From: Streptomyces cathayae
GTDB taxonomy: Bacteria; Actinomycetota; Actinomycetes; Streptomycetales; Streptomycetaceae
Reading direction: 5' to 3'
Assembly (NCBI RefSeq): GCF_029760955.1
Contig: NZ_CP121682.1
Span: forward strand, 372,001-436,000
Length of the DNA stretch: 64,000 bases
The notes under the pieces are model-generated. The model worked only from the letters and a program-made list of their open reading frames with translations, had not been told where the DNA came from and searched no databases. Positions 28,067-35,606 of the stretch are shown in pieces. How positions within the stretch are numbered: the first letter of the stretch is position 1; each line of letters opens with the position of its first letter. Made by a program: the position numbers and the translations under genes.

Positions 28067-29344
28067 CTACCGGTCCTCGCAGCGGACCCAGCCGTCCGGG
28101 GCCGCCAACTCCGATTCGAGTGAGGCCAGACGGGCCAGGTTCGATGCCGTCGGCCGGGCCGTGACCAGTGCCCGCCACACGTCCAGGTCCTCTTCGCCCC
28201 ACGGCGCGTGGGCCCAGTCGGCCAGCAGGTCGGCGTCCGAGCGGGCGATCAGTGCCGCGCGCAGTCCGTCGGCGAGGCGGCGCCTGAGCCGTACGACCGC
28301 CGGTGCCTGGGAGGCGGGCAGCAGGGGGCCCGCATAGGTGGCCAGGGCGGTGGTGACCGCGCCGGCCGCCAGCCGACGTTCGACGGCGGCGATGTCCGAC
28401 TCCAGGGGTGCCGTGAGCCGGTAGGGGCGCGAGCCGAGCAGTCCCGGGCCGAGCACCTGACGCAGCCGGGCGAGCTCCGCGCGCAGCGTCACCGGTGTCA
28501 CCGACTCGTCCTCGTACAGGGCGCACAGCAGTTCGTCGCCGGTCAGGCCGTCGGGGCGCCGGGCCAGCAGGACGAGGATCTCGCTGTGCCGGCGGCTGAG
28601 CCGGATACTGCGGCCACCTGCCGTCAGCACGGCCTGGTCGCGGCCCAGTGTCACCAGTGCGGGCCCGCCTTCGTCCGGGCGCCTCGGGGCGAGCAGCGCC
28701 AGCTGGGATTCCGCCGCGCGTGCCACGGCCTGTACGAAGCCCAGGCTGTGCGGGTGCGCGAGACCGTCCCCGCCGGTGATGTCCACGGCACCGAGCAGCC
28801 GCCCCGTGTGCGGGTCGTGCACGGGGGCCGCCGCGCACGTCCACGGCTGCACGCGCCGCACGAAGTGCTCGGCCGCGAACACCTGGACCGGACGGTCCAC
28901 GGCGACCGCCGTGCCCGGCGCGTTCGTCCCGACCGCGCTTTCCGCCCACCGCGCGCCGGGCACGAAGTTCATCCGCCCCGCCTGGCGCAGCGTCGACGTG
29001 TGCCCCTCGACCCACAGCAGTCTGCCGTGCGCGTCGCACACCGCCAGCAGATGCCGGCCGTCGGAGGCGAACGTGCCCATCAACTCCCGGAACAGCGGCA
29101 TCACATGAGCCAGCGGGTGCTCGGCGCGGCAGGTCCCGAGGTCACCGTCCGTCAGTTCGACGTCGGCGGTGCCGTCCGGGTGGACGCCGGCGCGTGCCGA
29201 GCGCCGCCACGAGTCGGCGACCACACCGCGCACCGGGGGCGGCACCGCGCCGGCCTCGGTGAAGGTCTCGTGCGCCCGGTGCAGCACACGTACGCGCTCG
29301 GCAGGGTCGGCCCCCGGTTCCAGGGCTACCCAGGGATCGGTCAA
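28067..29344 (-). CDS. GAF-domain transcriptional regulator
   Basis: A 425-residue regulator. A GAF sensory domain (about residues 70-215; DAHGRLLWVEGHT, GAVDITGG) resembles the AcoR/DhaR input. The C-terminal part replaces the sigma-54 AAA domain with an OmpR-like winged helix (SIRLSRRHSEILVLLARRPDGLTGDELLCALYED). This layout is usual for actinobacterial regulators of aldehyde dehydrogenases. The start is read as TTG 29344, five bases after GGGAGG; no in-frame ATG fits. The dehydrogenase gene begins 103 bases downstream and is the likely target. Confidence 0.82.
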   Translation of the reverse strand: MTDPWVALEPGADPAERVRVLHRAHETFTEAGAVPPPVRGVVADSWRRSARAGVHPDGTADVELTDGDLGTCRAEHPLAHVMPLFRELMGTFASDGRHLLAVCDAHGRLLWVEGHTSTLRQAGRMNFVPGARWAESAVGTNAPGTAVAVDRPVQVFAAEHFVRRVQPWTCAAAPVHDPHTGRLLGAVDITGGDGLAHPHSLGFVQAVARAAESQLALLAPRRPDEGGPALVTLGRDQAVLTAGGRSIRLSRRHSEILVLLARRPDGLTGDELLCALYEDESVTPVTLRAELARLRQVLGPGLLGSRPYRLTAPLESDIAAVERRLAAGAVTTALATYAGPLLPASQAPAVVRLRRRLADGLRAALIARSDADLLADWAHAPWGEEDLDVWRALVTARPTASNLARLASLESELAAPDGWVRCEDR

Positions 29345-29693
29345 CGTGGCCTCCCGCAGGGCGATGCGCTGGGGACATCGTCGCCCGGGGTGTGCGCGGC
29401 GACAACCGTTTCGACGGGGGCGGCGGCCTCCTGCCGCCGTCGACCGGTTTTCCCGTACACGCGTTCGTTGGACGGACGGCCGCAACCGGTGACACCCCTT
29501 GACGGGCCGACGGCATCCGAGCCGCCCGGGGGCGCGGTTGCGGCGAGCCATGCTCAAGTTCCGTGGATCGGGCTCGAGTCGGCGCGTGAAGGGCGCGCCT
29601 TCCCGCTGTGGGCCATGGTCCGCTCGAGCCTTCGGTCGGGGACCGGCCACATCAGCGCGAGGCCGGCATGGACTGCCACCGCGCGCCGGTCGC
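29345..29693. other. 349-base gap without recognised gene
   Basis: It holds the promoter region of the GAF regulator and the ground up to the stress-protein relic. No gene, RNA or clear palindrome was assigned. Confidence 0.35.
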
Positions 29694-29970
29694 TCAGGAA
29701 GCCGGCACGACGCCGTCCTCCACCACGTCGGTGGTCACCGTCAGACCGGGGTGGCGTCCGGTGGCGGTCCGGGCGGCCGTCGCGAGGCCGTCGCGCGCCC
29801 ACTGCCGCCGGGTGTCCCGGTCGCCCGCGTCGAAGGCGTCGTGCGCCTCGAAGCGCCGGGCGTGCGCCAGGCACAGCGGCGGCCCGCGGCGCGGCCTCCC
29901 GTCCCGCCCGCGTCGGCGCGGCGAGGCTCTCCTCCGGTCCGTCCACCCCTGCCGTGATCGGCCGCGTCAT
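29694..29970 (-). pseudogene. decayed universal stress protein gene (N-terminal half)
   Basis: From ATG 29970 the frame reads MTRPITAGVDGPEESLAA, a typical Usp start (VDGSEES), up to about 29890. The match then continues in another frame: LAHARRFEAHDAFDAGD, WARDGLATAARTATGRHPG, LTVTTDVVEDGVVPAS, ending at a stop at 29694. At least one frameshift and loss of the second half make it a relic. It is the second broken Usp gene in the window. Confidence 0.7.
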
Positions 29971-30168
29971 GCCGTCTGCCGCCCTGCGGGGCGAGCCGTT
30001 CTCGGTCCGGCCTTCCCCACCGGGTGACCACGGAAGCGGGCGGCCGGAACGACAGCCCTCCGCACGCCCGGACAAACCGGGACGATCGAACATACGATGG
30101 GCGGGAGCCGGCGCGGTGCCGCAAGGGCGCACCGGGCCGCCTGTCCGACCAGGCGGGGTGACAGACCC

Positions 30169-31845
30169 ATGGCACAGGCCGCGGAGCCGACACGAACCGT
30201 CCTCATGACCGTGGACGACGACCCGGGGGTCTCCCGCGCCGTCGCCCGGGACCTACGGCGGCGCTACGGCGCCTCGTACCGGATCGTGCGCGCGGAGTCC
30301 GGCGAGTCCGCGCTGGACGCGCTGCGCGAGCTGAAACTGCGCGGCGACCTCGTCGCCGTCATCCTGGCCGACTACCGCATGCCGCGGATGAACGGCATCG
30401 AGTTCCTCGAACAGGCCCTGGACGTGTACCCGGGCGCGCGGCGGGTCCTGCTGACCGCGTACGCGGACACCGGCGCGGCGATCGACGCGATCAACGTCGT
30501 CGACCTGGACCACTACCTCCTCAAGCCCTGGGACCCGCCCGAGGAGAAGCTCTATCCGGTCCTGGACGACCTGCTGCAGGCCTGGCGACGCAGTGACTAC
30601 CGGCCGGTGCCCAGCACCAAGGTGGTCGGGCACCGCTGGTCGGCGCGGTCGTCCCGGGTGCGGGAGTTCCTGGCCCGCAACCAGGTGCCCTACCGCTGGT
30701 ACTCCTCCGACGAGCCCGAGGGCAGGCGGCTGCTGGCCGCCGCCGGGCAGGACGGGCAGCGGCTGCCGCTGGTGGTCACCCCGGACGGCACGCCCCTGCT
30801 GGAGCCGGAGGCACCGCAGCTCGCGGCCCACGTGGGGCTGGCGACGACACCGGCGGCCGACTTCTACGACCTCGTCGTGGTGGGCGGCGGCCCGGCCGGG
30901 CTCGGCGCCGCCGTGTACGGGGCCTCGGAGGGGCTGCGGACGGTGCTCGTGGAGCGCTCGGCGACCGGCGGACAGGCCGGGCAGAGTTCCCGGATCGAGA
31001 ACTACCTGGGCTTCCCGGACGGCGTCTCCGGCGCCCAGCTGACCGACCGGGCCCGCCGGCAGGCGGCGAGGTTCGGCGCCGAGATCCTCACCGCGCGCGA
31101 GGTGACGGGCCTGGAGGTGGGCGGCGCGGCCCGGACCGTACGGTTCTCGGACGGCTCGGCGGTCGCCGCGCACAGCGTGATCCTGGCGACCGGGGTGTCC
31201 TACCGGCAGCTGCCCGCGGCCGGCGCGCGGGACCTGACCGGCTGCGGGGTGTTCTACGGTTCGGCTCTGACCGAGGCACCGTCCTGCCGGGGCCAGGACG
31301 TCTACATCGTGGGCGGCGCCAACTCGGCGGGGCAGACGGCGATGTACCTGGCACGGGACGCCAAGTCGGTGACCCTGCTGGTGCGGGGCCCCTCCCTGTC
31401 GGCGTCGATGTCGTACTACCTGGTCCAGCAGATCGAGGAGACCCCCAACGTCTCGGTGCGCACGGGCACCGTGGTGGAGGCCGCGCACGGCTCCGGCCAC
31501 CTGGAGAAGCTGACCCTGCGCGACACGGCGAGCGGGCGGAGCGAGCTGGTCGACACCCAGTGGATGTTCGTGTTCATCGGCGCGGCCCCGCTCACCGACT
31601 GGCTGGACGGCACGGTGCTGAGGGACGGGCGCGGGTTCATCCTGGCCGGGCCCGACCTCACGCCCGACGGGCGTCCGCCCTCCGGCTGGGAGCTGGACCG
31701 GCCGCCGTACCACCTGGAGACCAATGTGCCCGGCGTGTTCGTCGCGGGTGACGCGCGCGCGGAGTCCGCCAAGCGGGTCGCGTCCGCCGTAGGAGAGGGA
31801 GCCATGGCCGTGATGCTCGTCCACCGGTATCTGGAGCAGTCGTGA
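30169..31845 (+). CDS. response-regulator receiver fused to thioredoxin-reductase-like flavoenzyme
   Basis: A 558-residue fusion. Residues 8-135 form a CheY-like receiver with the acidic pocket Asp16-18, phospho-acceptor Asp68 (LADYRMPRMNG) and Lys119 (YLLKPWD). A linker domain (about 150-225) resembles a thioredoxin fold. The C-terminal 320 residues are an FAD/NADPH thioredoxin-reductase fold (VVGGGPAGLGAAVYGA, YIVGGANSAGQTAMYLARDA, GVFVAGDARAES). The redox CxxC is missing (GSALTEAPSC). It is coupled to the kinase gene by a GTGA overlap, so phosphorylation may control the flavoenzyme or a redox state may feed the signal path. Confidence 0.9.
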   Translation: MAQAAEPTRTVLMTVDDDPGVSRAVARDLRRRYGASYRIVRAESGESALDALRELKLRGDLVAVILADYRMPRMNGIEFLEQALDVYPGARRVLLTAYADTGAAIDAINVVDLDHYLLKPWDPPEEKLYPVLDDLLQAWRRSDYRPVPSTKVVGHRWSARSSRVREFLARNQVPYRWYSSDEPEGRRLLAAAGQDGQRLPLVVTPDGTPLLEPEAPQLAAHVGLATTPAADFYDLVVVGGGPAGLGAAVYGASEGLRTVLVERSATGGQAGQSSRIENYLGFPDGVSGAQLTDRARRQAARFGAEILTAREVTGLEVGGAARTVRFSDGSAVAAHSVILATGVSYRQLPAAGARDLTGCGVFYGSALTEAPSCRGQDVYIVGGANSAGQTAMYLARDAKSVTLLVRGPSLSASMSYYLVQQIEETPNVSVRTGTVVEAAHGSGHLEKLTLRDTASGRSELVDTQWMFVFIGAAPLTDWLDGTVLRDGRGFILAGPDLTPDGRPPSGWELDRPPYHLETNVPGVFVAGDARAESAKRVASAVGEGAMAVMLVHRYLEQS

Positions 31846-33359
31846 GCGGCCGGCCGACGCCGTGCAGCCCGAAGGAGATCGGCTCGCTGTTCCTGTTCGA
31901 GAAGCTGTCGGACGAGCAGCTGGGCCGGCTGTGCCGCGAGGGGCGGACGGAGCGGTTCGACCCCGGTCCGGTCTACACCGAGGGCGAGCCGGCCGCCTGC
32001 TTCTACGTGCTGCTGGAGGGCACGGTGGTGCTCTCCCGCCGGGTCGGCGGCGACGACGTGGAGGTCGTCCGGTCCTCGCAGCGCGGGGTCTATTCGGGCG
32101 CCATGCAGGCGTACCTCGGGGACCGGGTGCGGCAGGTCTACAACAACTCGATGCGTGTCACGGAGCCGACGCGGTTCTTCGTGCTGCCCGCCGGGACGTT
32201 CGCGGACATCATGCGCGAGTGGTTCCCGATGGCGGTGCATCTGCTGGAGGGGCTGTTCTTCGGGACGAAGAGCACCCAGGCGGCCGTGGGGCAGCGGGAG
32301 CGGCTGCTGGCGCTCGGGTCGTTGTCCGCCGGGCTCACCCATGAACTCAACAACCCGGCGGCGGCGGCCGTCCGGGCCACCGCGACGCTGCGGGAGCGGG
32401 TGGCCAGGATGCGGCACAAGCTCGCCCTCATCGCCGAAAGCCCTTTCCCCAAAGACCAGTTGGTGAATCTCATCGACATCCAGCAACGTACCGCCGAGCG
32501 GGTCGCCAAGGCACCGGCGCTCGCCCCGCTGGAGGCGTCCGACCGCGAGGACACCCTCACCGACTGGCTGGAGGACCACGGCGTCGAGCAGGGCCCGCAG
32601 ATCGCGCCGACCTTCGTACAGGCCGGGCTCGACGTGGACTGGCTGGAGCAGGTCGCGGCGGCCGTCGGGCAGGAGATCCTGCCGGGCGCCGTGGGCTGGC
32701 TCAACTACACGGTGGAGACCGAGCTGCTCATGGACGAGATCGCGGACTCCACCACCCGGGTCTCCGCTCTGGTGGACGCCGCCAAGCAGTACTCCCAGCT
32801 GGACCGCGCCCCCTACCAGGTCGCCGACGTGCACGAACTCCTCGACAGCACGCTGCTGATGCTGTCCGGCAAGATCGGGCCGCGGATCAGGATCGTCAAG
32901 GAGTACGACCGTACGCTGCCGCGGATCCCCGCCTACCCGGCGGAACTGAACCAGGTGTGGACCAACCTGATCGACAACGCGCTCTGCGCGATGGACGGCG
33001 CGGGCGGCGACGGCACGCTGACCGTGCGCACCGCGCTCCACGACGGCCGGCTTCTCGTCGAGTTCCGGGACACCGGGCCCGGCGTGCCGCCGGAGATCCT
33101 CGACCGCGTCTTCGACCCGTTCTTCACCACCAAGCCGGTCGGCCGGGGCACCGGTCTGGGGCTGGACATCTCCCGGCGGATCGTCGTCGACAAGCACCAC
33201 GGCGGCATCGGCGTGGAGTCGGTGCCCGGCGACACCCGTTTCCGGGTACTGCTGCCCCTGACCGCCGTCGAACCCGACGGAACGGCACTCCCCTCCGCCT
33301 CGTCCGACGGGCCGCCGCTCACGTCCGAGGACCGTACGACATCCCAGGAGCAGGCATGA
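31842..33359 (+). CDS. cyclic-nucleotide-binding sensor histidine kinase
   Basis: A 505-residue soluble kinase. Residues 10-130 are a Crp-like ligand-binding domain (FYVLLEGTVVLSRR). The dimerisation and phospho-acceptor helix has His167 (SLSAGLTHELNNPAAAA). The ATP-binding domain has the N box (LNQVWTNLIDNAL), G1 (FRDTGPGVPP) and G2 (GRGTGLGLDISR). No membrane segment is present, so it senses an internal ligand. The GTG start overlaps the stop of the receiver-reductase gene, and its stop overlaps the zinc-finger gene (ATGA). The fused receiver is its obvious partner. Confidence 0.92.
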   Translation: MSGRPTPCSPKEIGSLFLFEKLSDEQLGRLCREGRTERFDPGPVYTEGEPAACFYVLLEGTVVLSRRVGGDDVEVVRSSQRGVYSGAMQAYLGDRVRQVYNNSMRVTEPTRFFVLPAGTFADIMREWFPMAVHLLEGLFFGTKSTQAAVGQRERLLALGSLSAGLTHELNNPAAAAVRATATLRERVARMRHKLALIAESPFPKDQLVNLIDIQQRTAERVAKAPALAPLEASDREDTLTDWLEDHGVEQGPQIAPTFVQAGLDVDWLEQVAAAVGQEILPGAVGWLNYTVETELLMDEIADSTTRVSALVDAAKQYSQLDRAPYQVADVHELLDSTLLMLSGKIGPRIRIVKEYDRTLPRIPAYPAELNQVWTNLIDNALCAMDGAGGDGTLTVRTALHDGRLLVEFRDTGPGVPPEILDRVFDPFFTTKPVGRGTGLGLDISRRIVVDKHHGGIGVESVPGDTRFRVLLPLTAVEPDGTALPSASSDGPPLTSEDRTTSQEQA

Positions 33360-33706
33360 CCAGCGACACCGGAATCGACCCCCGCGTCCCACCCAGCGGC
33401 ACCGGCTGCGTCGAGTGCGACGCGGCGGGCGGCTGGTGGTTCCATCTGCGGCGCTGCGCGCAGTGCGGCCACATCGGCTGCTGCGACGACTCCGCCGGCA
33501 AGCACGCCACCGCCCACCACCGGGCCACCGGGCACCCGGTGATCCGCAGCTACGAGCCGGGCGAGGGCTGGTTCTGGAACTACGACACGAACGAGCTGTA
33601 CGAGACCGGCCCCGAACTCGCACCGCCGGTGAGCCACCCACCGGACCAGCCGGCGCCCGGCCCGGTGGGCCGCGTCCCCGCGAACTGGGCGGATGTGCTG
33701 CGCTGA
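33356..33706 (+). CDS. UBP-type zinc finger protein
   Basis: A 116-residue protein with a UBP-type zinc finger (GCVECDAAGGWWFHLRRCAQC, HIGCCDDSAGKHATAHHRATGH), the fold that binds ubiquitin C-termini in eukaryotes. Bacteria of this kind lack ubiquitin, so the ligand is unknown. The C-terminal half ends in a Pro-rich stretch (PPVSHPPDQPAPGPVG). ATGA overlap with the kinase gene puts it in the same operon. Recurrence of this finger with the receiver-reductase and kinase suggests it is part of the signalling complex. Confidence 0.9.
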   Translation: MTSDTGIDPRVPPSGTGCVECDAAGGWWFHLRRCAQCGHIGCCDDSAGKHATAHHRATGHPVIRSYEPGEGWFWNYDTNELYETGPELAPPVSHPPDQPAPGPVGRVPANWADVLR

Positions 33707-33731
33707 GCCGTCCCGAGTCGCCCACCGTCGC

Positions 33732-33754
33732 GCATGCGCAATGCATTGGCATGC
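33732..33754. promoter_or_regulatory. large palindrome upstream of RNA-repair operon
   Basis: A CAATGCATTG core (33739-33748) is flanked on both sides by GCATGC (33732-33737 and 33749-33754). One extra G on the left is the only asymmetry. The site is less GC-rich than its surroundings and lies about 113 bases before the ligase start. It is a strong operator candidate; no regulator gene is adjacent. Confidence 0.55.
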
Positions 33755-33866
33755 ACACGCCACTCGCCCGCACGGGGGCGCCCCACCGGCCGGCGGTTAT
33801 TCGGTGGATCTGCTCTTCCCGCGCTCCTACAGTGACCGGACCCGACATCGTCAAGAAAAGCGGATC

Positions 33867-35606
33867 ATGCGTGTGCACTACCCCCGTACGCCTCATCTCC
33901 CGTGGTCTCCGGGGGCGACGTCGGACGACGTACGAGCCGGTGATCTGTCCGGGCTGCGCGGCCGCGAGGTCGTGGTCACCGAGAAACTCGACGGGGAGAA
34001 CACCACCCTCTACGCCGACGGGCTGCACGCCCGGTCGCTGGATTCCGTGCACCATCCCTCGCGGGCCTGGGTGAAGAGCCTGCAGGGACGGATCGGCGCG
34101 AAGATCCCGAGCGGCTGGCGGGTGTGCGGCGAGAACCTCTTCGCGCGGCACTCGATCGCCTACGGGGGCCTGGAGAGTTGGTTCTACGGGTTCTCGGTCT
34201 GGGACGGCGGCGACCGCTGCCTGGACTGGGACCGGACGGTCCGGTTCCTGCGGCGGCTGGGGGTTCCGGTGCCGCGGGTGCTGTGGCGGGGCGTCTTCGA
34301 CGAGCGTGCGCTGCGCGCGCTGCGGCTGGACACCGTGCGCCAGGAGGGCTACGTCGTACGCACCGCCGAGGGGTTCGGCCGGCAGGAGTTCGGGCAGCGG
34401 GTGGCCAAGTGGGTGCGCGCGAGACACGTCCGCACCGGTACGCACTGGATGCACGCCGCTGTCGTGGAGAACGTTCTGGGCCCGGACGCCGCGCTGTGGG
34501 CGGTGCGTTCGGGGGCGGCCGCCGACGTGCCGTCCCTGTCGGCCGCGCTGGGCGTCGCCCCTGAGGATCCGGCCGCCGCCGCGGCCGCCGTCGCCGAGGT
34601 GTCCGCGGGACTGGACGCGCTGGGCCGGTCCGGGGACGCACGGCTGGAGGGTGTCCTGGCCGCGATGCTCCACGGCACGCGCCGGGCGTGGCTCGGGCCC
34701 CGCCTCGTGGGGCCGCTGGGCATGCCGGGCGCCCGCCGCGTCGCAGACCTGGTCGGGCTGTCCCCGAGGCTTCGGCGCCCGTACCCGGACGGCGACCGCC
34801 GGACCGGTCTGGCGCGCTTCGCTCTCGCCGCCGACCTGGGGGTGCTGCACGCGGTCGCGGGGGCGGTCGCGCACACCGCCGAGGCCCGCGAACAGGTCGA
34901 ATGGTCCGCGTTGTACGCCGAGGAGGCCGGGCTGCTCGGCGAATCGCCGCTGGAGCCGCTGCGGGCCGGGCTGCGGGACGCACTCGCCGGCCTCGGCTCC
35001 ACCGCCGCCGACCGGTGCTGGGCACAGGCGCGGGACGCGTTCGCCCAGGGGCGGATCTCCACCGTCGACGAGGCGGTGGCGGCGAGCTGGCGGTGGCGTT
35101 CCGGGGCGTTTCCCCGGCTGATCCATCTCGTCGGGCCGTCGGGCAGCGGGAAGAGCACCTTCGCCGAAGGTCTCCCCCGGACCCGCTCGTACGTCTCCCT
35201 CGACGATCTGCGCCGGGCCCGGGGCTCCCGGGGCGACCAGCGGGCCAACGGGGAGGTGCTGCGGGAGGGACTGGACCGGCTCGACTCGGCGCTGGCCGGC
35301 GGCGGGACCGTGGTGTGGGACGCCACGTCCCTCAACCGGCACCAGCGTTCCCTGGTGCACAAGGTGGCACGGCGCCGCGACGCCCTGGTCACCCACGTGG
35401 TCGCGCTGGTCGACGAGGAAGAATTGGTACGGCGCAACAAGGGGCGCGCCCACCCGGTGCCGCCCGCGGTGCTCGCCTCGCAGCTGCACCGGTTCACCCC
35501 GCCCTACCCTGCTGAGGCCCACCGCACCTGGTACCTCGGAGCGGGCGGAACCGTCGACGACACCGCAGGCACGTTGGACGGCACCGTGGACGGAGGAGAG
35601 ACGTGA
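33867..35606 (+). CDS. RNA ligase-polynucleotide kinase fusion
   Basis: A 579-residue protein for nucleic-acid end repair. Residues 1-225 match the adenylyltransferase domain of RNA ligases: nucleophile Lys40 in [12 protein letters not shown], motif IIIa in WFYGFSVWD, motif IV in QEGYVVR and motif V in AKWVRARH. A helical middle region (about 230-415) has no clear match. Residues 418-560 are a P-loop kinase (GPSGSGKST at 423-431, later [14 protein letters not shown]) like the 5'-kinase of T4 Pnkp. It should phosphorylate 5'-OH ends and seal breaks. Its stop overlaps the start of the next gene (TGATG). ATG 33867 follows AAGAAAAG. Confidence 0.88.
   Translation: MRVHYPRTPHLPWSPGATSDDVRAGDLSGLRGREVVVTEKLDGENTTLYADGLHARSLDSVHHPSRAWVKSLQGRIGAKIPSGWRVCGENLFARHSIAYGGLESWFYGFSVWDGGDRCLDWDRTVRFLRRLGVPVPRVLWRGVFDERALRALRLDTVRQEGYVVRTAEGFGRQEFGQRVAKWVRARHVRTGTHWMHAAVVENVLGPDAALWAVRSGAAADVPSLSAALGVAPEDPAAAAAAVAEVSAGLDALGRSGDARLEGVLAAMLHGTRRAWLGPRLVGPLGMPGARRVADLVGLSPRLRRPYPDGDRRTGLARFALAADLGVLHAVAGAVAHTAEAREQVEWSALYAEEAGLLGESPLEPLRAGLRDALAGLGSTAADRCWAQARDAFAQGRISTVDEAVAASWRWRSGAFPRLIHLVGPSGSGKSTFAEGLPRTRSYVSLDDLRRARGSRGDQRANGEVLREGLDRLDSALAGGGTVVWDATSLNRHQRSLVHKVARRRDALVTHVVALVDEEELVRRNKGRAHPVPPAVLASQLHRFTPPYPAEAHRTWYLGAGGTVDDTAGTLDGTVDGGET

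Noticed and set aside
31416..35522. A 1368-codon open frame on the minus strand
   Set aside because: It is antisense to four well-supported genes and has no family features. Open antisense frames this long are expected where third codon positions are almost all G or C.
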